Shown here: one piece after another, positions 1-13,000 of the stretch
How positions within the stretch are numbered: the stretch's first letter is position 1
Layout: each line of letters begins with the position of its first letter
Assembly (NCBI GenBank): GCA_036872755.1
Contig: JAVHNS010000015.1
Location: 1,178,001 to 1,242,000, forward strand
Source: Orbilia blumenaviensis
Taxonomy: Eukaryota; Ascomycota; Orbiliomycetes; Orbiliales; Orbiliaceae
Length of the DNA: 64,000 nt
Reading direction: 5' to 3'
The notes under the pieces: generated by a model
Told to the model about the DNA's origin: nothing
What the model saw: the letters and a program-made list of their open reading frames with translations, nothing else
Database searches by the model: none
Made by a program: the position numbers and the translations under genes

Positions 1-965
1 GAACCCTTGATGTTGCGTGAAGATATCATAGGAAAGTATTCGTCATTCCTACTAGGCTATTAACCAATCACGGAATCTTCATCGACTACATGGCCACGCC
101 ATGCAAGGTATCGCAATTTGATTCAGATTGAATGGAAATAATTAACCGATAGCGTATATCGGCATACTGAGCTGCCGTAGCCGCCCAAGCCCGCTCAAAA
201 GTCTATCGAACCACTCGAACGTTCGAACCCAATATTGCAACACTTCCCCCACAGTTGCCGTCCGCCTTTGAATAATTTTTCCACCGTGTACTACTGCCCC
301 AAAGCCCTCATAGAAATATTTCTCATTAGTTTAATGCTTCTTTGCCTGTCGTGGCCCCAACTCAGTGTGACTGCGGGGATGTATTTAACCCTGACCAGGA
401 ACATCACCATTACAGGGGATCCCGATCATGTAGCGACCGTTATAACAGGGGCATCCCATCCGAACGCCTGGCACCGACTTCGACTTCAGGGTCCTGAGTA
501 TTTTTTTACAAAACTTTGAAAGGTCTGGGCTTCAGGGATTTAACGCCACCAGGCCACGATACTGTCAAAGACACTTTCAACCGGCAAAAGACCACCCGTT
601 AAAATATTTCAAAACGCCACATGGACGTATCGAACTTCACTTCCGATTATCCGTGGAATAGAATGGTAAGTTAGTATCTAATCACTGGTACGCGATATCA
701 ATGCTGGAGATACTCCAGGGAAGCTTTCCGGAAAGACATTCCGTAGCATCGAAAAAGAGTCCTCTGCATCGACCGCATGATAGTAGCAATGAATCCAGAT
801 GGGATGTTATTCTATAAAAAGGCGACTAGAGCTCTTTATGACTGGCTATGATAATTTCGCTGCCAAACCAAGAAACTCAAACCTTGATCATTACCTCTAT
901 CGTTTATCTAACGGATCATACCTCTACACTCCCCAACTGGGATACCATCAAATCATCTTTACAAA
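1..965. other. Intergenic, upstream of first DUF4360 gene
   Basis: No convincing gene. Short overlapping open frames (for example 235-519) have no recognisable domain. A TATA-like element TATAAAAA lies at 813-820 on the plus strand, about 145 bp before the ATG of the next gene, and is the only promoter-like signal I would point to. Confidence 0.5.
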
Positions 966-1589
966 ATGCCAACCATGGTTCAGCTCTTGTTGGGTCTCTG
1001 CACTCTCCTAGTAGCCTTGTCCCAGGCAGTTCCGGTCATCGAAGATCGGGAGGTTGCTGCCCCAAAAGATATTGCCATTAGTGACATCGTCTATGGCGGA
1101 ACCGGGTGCCCCCAGGGATCTGCCAGCGTCCAGATCGCTCCAGACGGAAAGACTTTCACTGCCAAATTCAAGTCGTTCTCTGCGCAGCTTGGCACCGGCA
1201 GCCTTGCTGACAGTCGAAAGTTTTGCCAGCTTAACTTGGCCCTCAAAGCGCCAGTAGGCTGGCAATACGCCGTGCTTGCCACAAACTTCACTGGAACCGC
1301 TTGTCTCGGGTTTAACACCAAAGCAACCCATACATCAACCGTCTATTTCTCCGGCAGCGCCAACCAGACAGCCTTCAGCCTCCCACTTTATGGCCCTGCC
1401 ATCTATAGCTATAATATCGCAGCTGCAAACATCATTGGCGGACCAGCATGGTCGCCGTGCGGCTCTGACACTGCTCTCAATATCAAGTCAGAATTGAGCT
1501 TGACGGGTAACGGTGTTGCAGAAATCATTGAATATGGAGAATCTGGAAAATTGGCCCGTATTTTTGAGTTGGGCTGGAGGAAATGTTAG
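966..1589 (+). CDS. DUF4360 secreted protein (intronless)
   Basis: A 207-residue protein with an N-terminal signal peptide (hydrophobic LLLGLCTLLVALSQA, likely cleavage near AVP) followed by one DUF4360-type domain. Diagnostic features are the GGTGCPQGS box near residue 45, the DGKTFTAKF strand, the CQLNLALKAPVGWQYAV box, and the late WSPCG box. These match the second gene of this window at 3147-4212, so the two are paralogues. DUF4360 proteins are small secreted proteins of fungi and some other organisms with unknown function; cysteine pairs probably form disulfides. A second in-frame ATG at 975 has a better context (CCATGG) and gives an equally good signal peptide, so the start may be nine bases downstream. 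The gene has no intron, unlike its neighbour. TATAAAAA at 813-820 may serve its promoter. Family assignment is solid; the biochemical role is unknown. Confidence 0.85.
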   Translation: MPTMVQLLLGLCTLLVALSQAVPVIEDREVAAPKDIAISDIVYGGTGCPQGSASVQIAPDGKTFTAKFKSFSAQLGTGSLADSRKFCQLNLALKAPVGWQYAVLATNFTGTACLGFNTKATHTSTVYFSGSANQTAFSLPLYGPAIYSYNIAAANIIGGPAWSPCGSDTALNIKSELSLTGNGVAEIIEYGESGKLARIFELGWRKC

Positions 1590-3146
1590 ACTCTTGCTTA
1601 AAACGGGAGGTTAGAGCTAGAGGAAGTTCAGGATATTTATAAGGTTTCTTTAAAAGTTTCAGAAGTTCACAAGAAGATTATTTGCATTCTTGAAGGATCC
1701 TACGATCCGCCGATTCATCACCGATGTAACCTTTATTACCATTCTATTGTCAATATATTGTTGTAGCTAGTATTCTATTTTGAGCCTTGACGTCAAATTC
1801 TATTTTCAGAATATCTCTGAGCTGCTTCTAGCTGGGTAAAACAGTAGTCTGTGATGATAGGGCAGGGTAATAGCCGGTCCGAAAGCCCGCCTATGAATTG
1901 ACATAATTATGTAATACTTAATTGATAGTGAATACTATATACTTTGTCGGTTCGCAAGCATTTGCAATTTGACGCTCACAATTTTTATCGCTTGATCTCT
2001 GTTTGTGGGGGAAAAATGCTCCATGATTGTTTTTTACTATTCATTGGCTATAAGCCCCAACTTAATTTTCCGGGGCTAGATACCCAGGTCCTTGGGACAG
2101 GGACATGCGTGCGAGCCGTACTAGGCGAACTCGGCAAGGGCCAATCCACATAGAATTTATACGCGAGGGATTTCCATTTCTCCGTATTTATTCCCGGCCC
2201 ACTTCCTCCCGACAAAGCAGGCTGATTGTACATGTGTGCCGGGTATACTAAAACTGACATCCCCACTTTTTAAAGCCATGTCCCTGTTGCACAAACGTGT
2301 AAATTTATTCAACGTTTTATAACTTACATGTTTAGAACAGGGTTCTTGGATACTCGGCCTATTCCCCAGAAGCTGGAAAAATATGGCGCCATCTCTTTAT
2401 CGATCGCTTTTCTCCGTGACGGCTTAAATCTCTCGATGGCCGTAAAAAAAAAACTTAACAAGGTCACTGGATGCCAACGATGTTACTTTCCGTCACGATA
2501 TTGGATGAATCACTATCTCTATACGTCTTGAGCAATTTGTGGCGTTCTATCAATATGGCATAACGGAAAAGAACTATCTGGATAAGCGACCGGTATATCG
2601 ATACGACATAAAGACCCCGCCTCGTTGAGTTTATAGCAGATGATATTGGCTTGATCATAGGTCCGACGGACCGAAACTTCACGATTCACCAGTAATCTAT
2701 ATCTGGAAAATAGAGACATTGATCGATTGAGAATCGATTCCGGAGCGCCTGGTGAGGAACACATCCCGCTCCAAAGAGTCGAGTCGGAATAGAGTTACAG
2801 GCGTCTAATTCGAGTATGGTGAGCGAAGACTGACCATTCTCGCCTCTTTGTTGCATTTGCGCGATAAACCATCGACGGCTGGAACTCCCTCCGACGATGT
2901 CACATCGCCATGCTCCGCCGCCATGACTCTGCCGGTTGCCGCTCTCGATATAGCTTGCCGTAAGCTCAAGAGTCTCCGAAAACAAGTATTTAAGGGTCGT
3001 CTTTCCATCTCAATTGGTGGCAAAAACTGAAATTCAATCGATATCTACGAACATCACGAGCTGTCTTCCGCAGTCTATTAGCTAAATATCTTTTCTACTC
3101 TTCGTATACCACGAGATTACGAATATCTCCATACTATATTTCCAAA
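1590..3146. other. Intergenic between the DUF4360 genes
   Basis: About 1.55 kb, AT-rich just after the first gene. Open frames on both strands overlap each other (for example 2686-2985 minus and 2848-3030 plus) and carry no recognisable motif. I see no tRNA, transposon or repeat here; it probably contains the 3' end of the first gene and the promoter of the second. Confidence 0.4.
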
Positions 3147-4212
3147 ATGAGAATCTCATCCCTTTGCGTCCTCCTTTGGGTTTCAAGCACCCTTGCCGCA
3201 CCTCAGTGGCCATGGTTCCCTGCAACCACAACCAAGAAGACCACCACTACCACCACTACCACTAAGGCAATCACTACCACCACAAAAGTTGTTACAACTA
3301 CCCCAAAGACCACCACCCCTTCCACCACTACCACCACCACCACGACTACCACTACTACCACTACCACTACTACCACTCCTCTAACTACCACGAGGAGCAC
3401 TACCACCACCACATCGGCCAAGCCTTCTTATACTATCCCTCCAGGCGTCGACCTGTCTCAGATCTACGTTAACGCAATCACTTATGGTGGTACTGGATGT
3501 CCTCAGGGATCCGTTGGTAAGATACACTTTAACTATTTACCTATTAAACCCCGGCTGCTTACACATATCGTTTATCTGCTCAGGTATCTACATCTCCTCT
3601 GACCGCAAGACCTTCACTTTGATCTTTGACAAATATGTTGCCGCTATCGGATCTGGTGTATCCATCACTGAAAGCCGCAAGAACTGCCAATTGAACATTG
3701 ACATCCATTACCCACAAGGATTCCAATACTCCATCTTTAGCATGGACTACAGAGGATATGGTAAGCCCTCCTTCTACTTGATTAAGGCAGAGTTTGTATT
3801 ATCGTTCTTTTACTAACGGTGTCTTCTTTACTACAGCCTTCCTCGAAGCTGGTGTCTCTGCTACTCAAAGTGCTACATACTACTTCTCTGGATACTCTGA
3901 CCAGGTTAGTTCACCCACCCTATCAATGTTTCACCTCTCACTTTCTGAGACATGTGTTGACCACATAAAATACAACAGGTCAGCAAGGCTTCCAACTTGG
4001 TTGGTCCCAAGGACGAGGACTATTTGATTCACGATGAGATCACCAGCACTTCTACCGTTTGGTCTCCATGCGGTGAGCCCGGTGCTCTCAACATCAACTC
4101 TCAGATCAACCTCAAGTCTTCCGTCAGCGGAGCCAGCGGTCTTATGACCACCGATTCTGAGGATGGTAAATTCACCTTCGTCATGGGCTTGCAATGGGCC
4201 CAGTGCCCGTAA
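3147..4212 (+). CDS. DUF4360 secreted protein with threonine-rich linker (4 exons)
   Basis: Predicted exons 3147-3516, 3584-3760, 3837-3904 and 3979-4212 give 282 residues; all junctions are GT-AG, and the second intron carries a perfect TACTAAC branch site. Order of parts: signal peptide (about residues 1-17, ending LAAP), a roughly 65-residue low-complexity segment that is nearly all threonine with scattered Lys, Pro and Ser, then a DUF4360 domain. The domain has the GGTGCPQGS box split by the first intron, DRKTFTLIF, CQLNIDIHYPQGFQYSIF and WSPCG, all aligning with the protein at 966-1589. The linker is the kind that becomes heavily O-mannosylated in the cell wall, so a wall-associated or extracellular location is likely. 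The linker DNA is an ACC/ACT microsatellite, so its length probably varies between strains. Family function is unknown. Confidence 0.85.
3227..3415 (+). repeat. ACC/ACT trinucleotide microsatellite in coding sequence
   Basis: Nearly pure ACN triplets (ACC, ACT, ACA) encoding the threonine-rich linker of the DUF4360 gene. The antisense strand is open as a poly-valine frame, which is an artefact of the repeat. Confidence 0.85.
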
Positions 4213-7034
4213 ATAGGTGATTGAGATCATTCACCATTCACACAAGAACATTGGTAGATATACAGCGTACGATAGTGTTCATGGAACAGCTATCTTCCGA
4301 GGTTGATGGGTTGATGGGGCAGGCATAACTTTTCTTCTCATCTGTGTCGTGTACATATTCTTTAGGCACAGTCCTAACCTGAAATTGAAATTACTTCTCT
4401 GTGAGCCTCTACCGTTATCCACGTAGTTACAGATGTTGCTTGCATACTTGCCATGGATTTAAATGGTTTTCACCTAGTTGTGTGGTATATTTGGAGGGGC
4501 AGGCCGCACAAAATTGACACGATGATGCGACCGCGACTGAAGACGCACAGCCGGATGCATCCTTGTTACTCGACAATCTTGATCTTCAGCCATACAAATT
4601 AAACCCCACCGTCTATGAAAGAATACATTGCTTGGGCTCTGAGCACTTTCTCCCCGCTTTAATCTGTAAATCAATACTAGGTGACAGATCAATGAGCTCG
4701 ATGATTTTGGATATACCAGACCAGGGATGAACTAGCTTGTGAGCGTGTTGCTCGCCTCTTAGGTTCTTGGACCCCACCGCCGGAGAGGAGTTGGCGGGCT
4801 TGGGAGAATTTTTCAATCGTCTCGACCGCTTTATTAGCTGACGTCAAAAAAAGCTATAATATGTAGATTCAGCCCGAAGATGCATGTGTAGTCTCACAAA
4901 GTTATCGAAGACCTGCATGGCAACTACAGTAGCCGACCTTCACTAAAACAAGATGCAAAGGATAAGTTTACAATATTGGCTGTCTCGGGAGCACGATAGT
5001 GCGTTGTTCGCTTGTTAAGTCGGGAAAGTTTCCTGCAGATAGATCGAACAGCCCTGCCAACGCCGAGCCGCTCGTGGAGGTATGTTGGCAAAAGCCGTAA
5101 AGCATATAATGCTTAAGGCTAGATTTCTTGATATGCAATATCGATGGTGGCACCGTATCGCTAGCTCGCAACCGTCGATGCACAAATTCAACTAGGTAAC
5201 ACAAGAATCGAACTTAGCACATGCATGTGGGCGCTTTGACACTGACATACTGATCCGCTGAGAGATTTCGATTATACCAACTGCCTAAGAGTATAATCAT
5301 TATGTAAATTTATAAATTTCAGTTGTTGCTTGTATAGGTATGGCAGCCTTGCTATCAGACCCTCAATAGCAATCGCGATGTCGGATTGGTGCGAATTTCC
5401 ACGGAAAATAGAATACCGGTCTGCCTTGAGCCTATCTAAAAAACGAAAGTCTATATTCGACAGACCCATAGGCATTATCGACGATGTCAGACGGAGGAGG
5501 GTCCTACATTGGAAATTGACACATCGCCTCTTCCTATCACCTAAAAATAGTACCAGTAGAATAATACTAAGTAGAAAATTGTGGCCGCATGCCTTTCAAT
5601 CTAGTTGAATATTCGTGTTCTGGTAGCAGCGTGAATCTAACACATGTTAGCCCTAACTAACAACCTTTTTTTGAGGGAAAAAAAAAAAAAAAAAAAGTTA
5701 ACTAGTTGTTCGATCTACAAGAGATATGTGAATTCACTAGGATTTCTCAGCTGTCCAGTTGTCCCGCTCGGATGCTTTAAACCTGTATAATGTTGATCCA
5801 GTCATGAAAATTAAGGCTGGTGATGATATCAGCGAGTTGGAGCGGGGGTGTGAGACACAGTTAGCGAGGTAGGTACTATTCGTGGTTGGATATTGGTTCT
5901 GTCGGACTCGGTATTCATTAGCGTGAGCATACTAACCTGCGGATGTCACGTCAATTAGTCTTTTCGGCATCAACATTGGAGGTAATCAAGCCAGGCCGTC
6001 CGCCGGCATTCCTACAATGAAAAATAATTTAAGACAATTGCTGGGATTTTGTTGTTGGACTGAGCTGAACCGTCTATCAGTTTCGATACTAGAGATGTCT
6101 AAGCCATCTGCCATCCGTCCACGGAATAGGCAGAACCACGTGTGGCAATTACTAGTAGAATACCCATTGCGTTCTGATGATTTCGATTGTCAAGCTGTCG
6201 AAGCCCATTCTGCCACAGCGTGTTGTCTACTAGCCCGTATCTTGAACTTGGCGCCTGTCAAAAATCTGCCTGGCCGAATCCTTGATCAAACAGTCAACTC
6301 TCCACGGTATAACGGGGTATTTTTGTTTATGTACGCTCAGAGGCGGACTTCAAAGGGGAATATGGCCAGGGCCAGCCAGCTGTAGACTGTAGTGACATCA
6401 GCGGCATGCTCCTCTGCATGGGTATGTAACGTTTGTTGACTCCAGCTAGCCGGAGAACGCAGGAGAACGCGACTTTTCAGCTGTCGGAATCGGGGTTGGC
6501 ACACAACAGGTCGATTTCCCTTTCTGGGGCACTATTGCATGCAACGTGCCGTCCTTGTTCGATGGAGGTTCGGATCGGGTTGGCCTTAATTCGTATTGAC
6601 CTCGACAGATCCGAAAGATTGTGAGAGTCGAATGGCGGGGTAGTTTACGGATCCAACTTGAACTCGCCGTTTGCGATTTTATTACAGACGATGGGGTGGG
6701 CTCGGTGCTCACTAACTTTCTGGTGCACATTCCCAGTTCCCGATTAATTGCGGTGGTATCGACAGAGCGGCTGATATGATCCACATCGTCGATTCCATTC
6801 CCGCTAAGAGGATGCTAGTGAGGGTATGGACGGCTGAATACGCATGTTGCGCAATATCTACCTGCACGCAGGAGCCTGGATAGTCCATTTGATTATAATC
6901 GTCTCTCGGGCTTCCAGTTGGTGCATGTTTGAATTATGTATTTAAACCAAAACCCTTCACGTTGAATTGCGGATCCACCGAATTTTTTCTGATGAATGTC
7001 CAGGCGAGCCTTTGATTTATTCAAATATTCAAAA
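4213..7034. other. Gene-poor 2.8-kb stretch
   Basis: Several open frames of 60-120 codons occur on both strands (4474-4816 minus, 4968-5204 minus, 5330-5608 plus, 6017-6385 plus, 6446-6784 minus). They overlap in opposite strands or lack any recognisable domain, so I do not call them genes. An uninterrupted A19 run is at 5678-5696. A TATTTAAA box near 6939 lies roughly 95 bp upstream of the proposed start of the STAND gene. Confidence 0.4.
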
Positions 7035-10000
7035 ATGGCGGTTGACAAAAACAAAAGTAAGATAGGACCACCCAATATAGATCCATCCCCAATTGCAAGA
7101 AATGCCCTTAACCAAGTCGAAACTGAGTAGATAAGAAAGGGGCGACAGATCTTAAGGCCGGTGCTTCAACTTCAGTAGCAAGCTTGCCTCCGACGGAACG
7201 TATTCCGGATGTACCTGGAGAGATATACGATACACCACCCAGTAGAAACGATGACTCCTCGTCGTTACAAGGCGTAACAGCTCAGAAAGAAGGCCTGCCG
7301 CTTGAACAGGGCGCAGGAGAAACTCGAAATGGTGCTGGGATAACCTCTCAACCCAGTTATCAAAATGGTGGGCCAGTTACCGCACAAAACGGCAATCATA
7401 ATGGCGCGCCGTTGACCCCTCACTCAAAACCTCAAAATGGGGAGGTTGTATTGCCAGTAAATCACCAATTCGGGCCCGGTGGCCCGGTAACACCATATTC
7501 GAATGCTCCAACCAATCTTACTGCGATAGGTTCCGGAGTATCGGACCTCAGCCGTAATGATAAGGTCCAGGTGAATCCCGCGCGATCACCACCCCATACG
7601 AAGCTTTTAAATGGGTCGGCAGGCTGGGAGACTAAAAGCATCGCGAGGGATTACTATTCGGATGTCAAAACGACCATAACCACCTCAGAGTATTCATCGA
7701 CAAAGTATCAATCGCAGTCCAATGGTTCTCACATGGTATCATCCACACAATCTAAAGGATGTGACCATGCCGAGAAGATTCGTACTCTTCTAAAGAGATG
7801 CCGAAACGAACTGGGTTCAGACGCCGACAGGGTCTTGAAGGGCTGTTTAAACCTAGAAAGCTTCAAGAGATTTGTTAACGCTCAACGCATTCGAGATATG
7901 CCGGATGAAGGAAGCGTATCCGATAATAGCATGAGATGGGTTGGGCAGTTCGGGGAACGATTAGAAATTTTCGCCCAACAGCTCACACTTTTCTTCCCCG
8001 GAAGCAGCCACAAACAGACATCTGAGAGCCTCTTAGGGTGTTGCAAGTCCCTGCTTCTAGTAAGTCCATACCCTAGCTGCGGTCAGATCTCCCAGTGCTA
8101 AAGATTTCTCGTGATATAGATCGGGTCTCGTGATTCCGATGCTTTGCAGAGGTTCTTCGATGAGCTCTATAAGATTGCGATAGCTTTAGAGTCATTCGAG
8201 CCGCACCGAGATGTCTATGTTTCTTCTCCAGAGCTACAACGCGTTCTTTTGGCCGTCTTTTGGAATATCGTCGAGTTGGTCATTCGGATTACTCTCCTTT
8301 TCCATAATGTCCGAAGTATGTATAACCCATGGAAGAAGGCAAATAGTCCCATAAAACTAACGTCTTTTAATCACAGTTACCCGCTCTCTGATTACAGAGT
8401 CTGAAGAGGTCATTAGTGCCATTGTACGAAGTTTCGTGGCCAATAAGGAAATATTGGAACTTGAAATTTGGATTACTAGGCTACGGGAATCTCCAATTGT
8501 TCAAGGTTAGACGCCTCTTTTCTAGATACTCATGTATCTTCCATCGCTGACACGTCGTAGGAACTGGGCCCGTTTCAGTCCAAGACTTGAAATCATGGCT
8601 ACGGCAAGGAGTAGTAGAGACGCCAAAGCCCACCATTTCTGAGGGCACATGCACATGGTTCGACAGAATTCTTTCCGATCTCAAGGATGGCGAGGATCAG
8701 CTGCTTTATGTAACGGGTAAAACCGGGTGCGGCAAGAGTATGCTCGCAAATTGGGTGGTAGATCGCCTTCGGTTACACAAGCAAGATATTTTGATGAGCT
8801 TTTCTTTCGGTATGTAAATCTTCGCATGGTATGAGGGCTTCGCTAACATCTTGATAGACACTACTGTGAATAACGGGACCACCACTGTGTTCTTTCTAAA
8901 GACGCTCCTGCTGCAATTACTCAACAAGAGCTTAGGAAACGTTGTCTTGTTCAAAAAATTAGCCGACATTCATATCACTGCCGCTTCGAACGAGTGCTCC
9001 GCCGCAGCTGACCTGGAGCTTGAGCGGGCCTTATGGGATGTTTTCGCTGTTTCGGCGAGAAATACAAGACAGTTGAACTTAGTCATTGACGGCTTGGACC
9101 ATGTTGCGGGTGGCAGAGACAAGGCCCAAGACATTGTCAACAGGATCCGGGAAATCATCGATCTTAATGGAGCGAATTCCCTTAACTGTGTTTTCTTGTC
9201 GGCACCATTCAGTCCACCTTTAACTGGTCGCTTCACCGATGTGAAAATTGACGAGGAAAACACGAGGTATGACATAAAAATTCACGTTCAAAGGGTTTTG
9301 GATCATTTCTTCAGCAGTTCGGATGTCAGCCTAAAGGACCGAAATACCGTCATCGAGCTCCTTGCGAAGCAAGCAGATGGCTCCTTCCCAGTTGCGAATC
9401 TGCTTATCCAGAATGTCAAGCGAGGGAAGAATATCGCCGAAATCCTCAAGACTTTGGGAAGTATTAATTCAACCGGCGCAGCTGGTCTCTTGGATGCTCT
9501 ACTCGCAAATATCAATTTTTCCAACCCCGATACCATGAGAATTTTGTCCTGGATGTTGGTTTCCGAGGAACCTATATCGATCCAGCACATGAAAGAATTG
9601 TTGGAAGTAACATACGGCGATAACTCCCCGACGAGAGCTCCTAGACTCAAATGGGATGTCGAGAGAGATATTATCCAGCCCTGCGGATCTTTAGTGGTCG
9701 TTGATAGGAATCTGCTTCAATTCTCCCACCACTCTCTAAAGGAGCACTTCTGGAAGAAAACCGAAACGCAAAAGTCACTTCCTGATCGTGCAAAATGCAA
9801 CACGGAGGTCGTTTTAAGTCTGCTTGCATATATCAAGACTGCCAACATGCCCAATGAGTTGGAGAGAGGTTTCAAGCCGCCAAGCAGGGAGATTGTCACT
9901 CACACACTTGAACAACACGGCCTCTTAAGTTACGCTATTCGCAAGTGGCTTTTCCACTTTCGCCAATCCAGTATCTCACAATCAGGGAAGTCGGGTCAAA

Positions 10001-13000
10001 TCCGCCAGCTGATGCCCGTTTTCCCAGCCGAGCCAAACTTCCCGCAGCTTGAATATGCGCTATGGGTATACGATAAGGTCCCCGAGAATGACTTCCTGTT
10101 GGCTTCTACTATCAGGCAAATGGTTCTTACCAATGTCTCCGCCACAATTCATTCGTTTATAAATCTCACCAGAGTCCGAGTCAGCTCCGGGAAGATCATC
10201 AATGCGTTGCAAGACTGTTATAAAGCCTTTAAACTGTCCATCACACTCTTTGGTACCACAAGCAGGGAGGGATGGGATATCGCTTCTGAATTTTCCTCAA
10301 TTAGCAAGAGACATGAGGAAACAGAATATGATGGTGAAGTCTACGAATGGATGATCGACTACGTCAAGTGCCAAGATTCGAAGCAGTTCACTGACGAGAT
10401 TGTCGATATCGTTAAACGGTATGGCGAGATTCTCTTACGTAAAAATAAAGAGCAAGACGCAATGAAGCACTACCGCTGGCTGTGGACTGAATGCTGCAAG
10501 AAGTATGGCGATACCGATTCGAGAAGCTCTTTTGTGTTGGATCTTATGGGTCCTATTATCCAGAAGGACCCATCGTCAACTGAATACCTCGACCTTTGCA
10601 TTAGGCAGTTAAACATTACAGAGACAAAGCTAAATGCTTGGGAGAAGGAACGCATCAAGGCTGTCATTAAACTTTCCAGTGCCTATGAATGCTGCGGTAA
10701 ATCTAGGGAAGTCCGGGAAGCGTTTGATAAGGCTATTAAAGCACTTACTTTGGCACTGGCAGAGCATACCGGCGAAGAGGTCCTTGCTATCCATGAAGGA
10801 CGTATCCATCTCATTATCGAATATGCCAAGTACTATTCCCGAACCAGTAGTAGGGATAGCGGCGTTCTATTGCTCCGAGAATTCTGGCAGATGTATCGAC
10901 CAGATGTGAAGCCTCTTCGCTCCCACTCTACTGGGCTTATCATCCAACTTATATCCCTTGCGGAGCTTTTGGATGCCTCTGATCTCCTGGAAGAAGCCGA
11001 AGAGCTATACTCGTCCCTTTGGTCATATTTCAAGCAAACCCCAGAGTTGAGTACAAGTCAGTTTGCCTACACCGTTGGCTGTGGACTCGCCAGGCTTCGA
11101 AAGAATGGACGCGGCGATCCGAAAGAAGAGGAAGGCGTTCTTTGTGGCCTAGTCGATATCCTCAACCCTTCCGGAATCGAAAACCTTACTGCCGTCGGAC
11201 TGGATGCCTTCCTCCAGCTTACTCGCTTCTATCAAGGCCGAAATGATTGGCGGCGCTCAGATGACTCTTGCAAGAGAGGTTTGGAAAGGTACTGGCCTGC
11301 AATCCTATGCGGAGACTGCGCCGACACTCTTACCCTGCCACAGCATTATGAGGAAAGAGGCGTGGATCTAGCGTACCTTACTGCGAGAGGGTACGCAAAG
11401 AACGATTCGGCGAGAGCATGTCACCAGTACAAACTCGTTTGGAGAGCTTGCCAGAATACCATGATGCCAAACACTAAACCTAGAGTGATCAGGGCCTTCA
11501 AGGATTACACTACTTTCTGTCACGAACATGGCCGCCATGATGAGGCTCTCTCTGCAACCATTTCTTACTTCGATACTCTCTGCAAGAATCCCGGTATTTC
11601 TCACGAAAGCACCATCGAGATAGGGTTATCATTAGCTGAGATGTACCAGCGGGAACGTCGAATCGGAGATGCCATTAATATCTATCAGCGAATTTCATAT
11701 GCTCTCCTACAAACCACGCTGACTAAGCGGACCTTTGATATTCTGGCAACTCTGTTCTCGGTCTTTGAGAATGCACCTGGACAGGAGGCAGAGGCCCGTG
11801 AATTTTGTAGCGCATTCTGGGGTAAACTGGCTTCAACTAAGCACTGGGATTTCCACCCTGATGCCGATCTCGTCTTCAAGATCTATACGAAACATAGGCT
11901 TGACCTTGAACGGTCCCATGCTCCCGCTTCTGAAATTATTGCGCTTGTGCAGAACCTCATGCATATATACGCTCACAGTGTTGGTGAAAACAGCTCATAC
12001 TACTTCAAAGCACAGCTAGCCTATGCTACCTTACTCGAGCAAGATAAGTCAAAGGCTAAGGTAACAATTACCGAGTATGAAAGACTCTTAGAGATTGCGC
12101 GCCGCACGACAAGTCATGAAGACAACACAAGTATCATGTTACAAATCCAACAAAGCTTGGCGAAACTATATCTTTTGGACCAGACCACCGCTGGGAAAGC
12201 CGAGGACCTCTATAGAAACTTGTTCGAAGAGTTCAGAGGTACATATGGTCCGACTCATCGACCAACCCTAGGGGCCCTCGAGCAACTAGTTCAATTTTAT
12301 TCGAATAAAAAGGATACCCAGACTGCGCTTAACTTGCTTCAGAATACCATCATGGACATTCTCTCAACGGAAACACGCGAGAAGTACCTTTTCGACAGCG
12401 CTTTGTCCATTGCTAAACTTTTCTTTGTCGCTGGCAATAAAGATCTCGGAAGCCGTTTGATTGTAGATCTAAGGAAATATTGCCGGCTTGGACAGGAGGA
12501 GCGCCGTGCGTTCGATAGCCGCGATTCTCGATTCAAGAAGCTTGCGTTCAGAAACTCGCAAAGCCTCATGATGGAACGGAAGTACCAGGTGTTCTTCGCC
12601 ACTTTTGAATTGGTGATGAGAAAGGGTGGCAAGGTTGAGAGTGAAGAAGAGCTCTATGGCTCTGTCATCAGTCTTGTTCTCCAGGAATCTGAGCACTATA
12701 TGGCTTGGCTTGGCGCTACCAAATTCGGCGACGGCCTTGACGTTATTCTAGCCGCTGGTGCACGGTTGAGGGCTTTCCTTTACGCACAAAATCGCCATTC
12801 CGAGTTCGAGTTTGTTGAGAAAGATCTTCGTACGATCTTCTTGCGTGAGTTCAAGACCTTCGGACTAGACAATAACGACAAAACTAGCATTCGGCTCCAG
12901 TTTTCGGACGATATGCTGGAAGAATTCTTCCAGGAATGCCTCTCCCTCTTTGCTGATTTGAATATTTCACAGTCACTTTCTTTAGTCGATGTTGGGCTGA

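Noticed and set aside
3203..3421. Minus-strand poly-valine open frame
   Set aside because: Shadow of the ACC/ACT microsatellite that encodes the Thr-rich linker.
6017..6784. Plus frame (6017-6385) and minus frame (6446-6784) over 110 codons
   Set aside because: No family match, no good splice context, and they lie in a region with frames of similar length on both strands.
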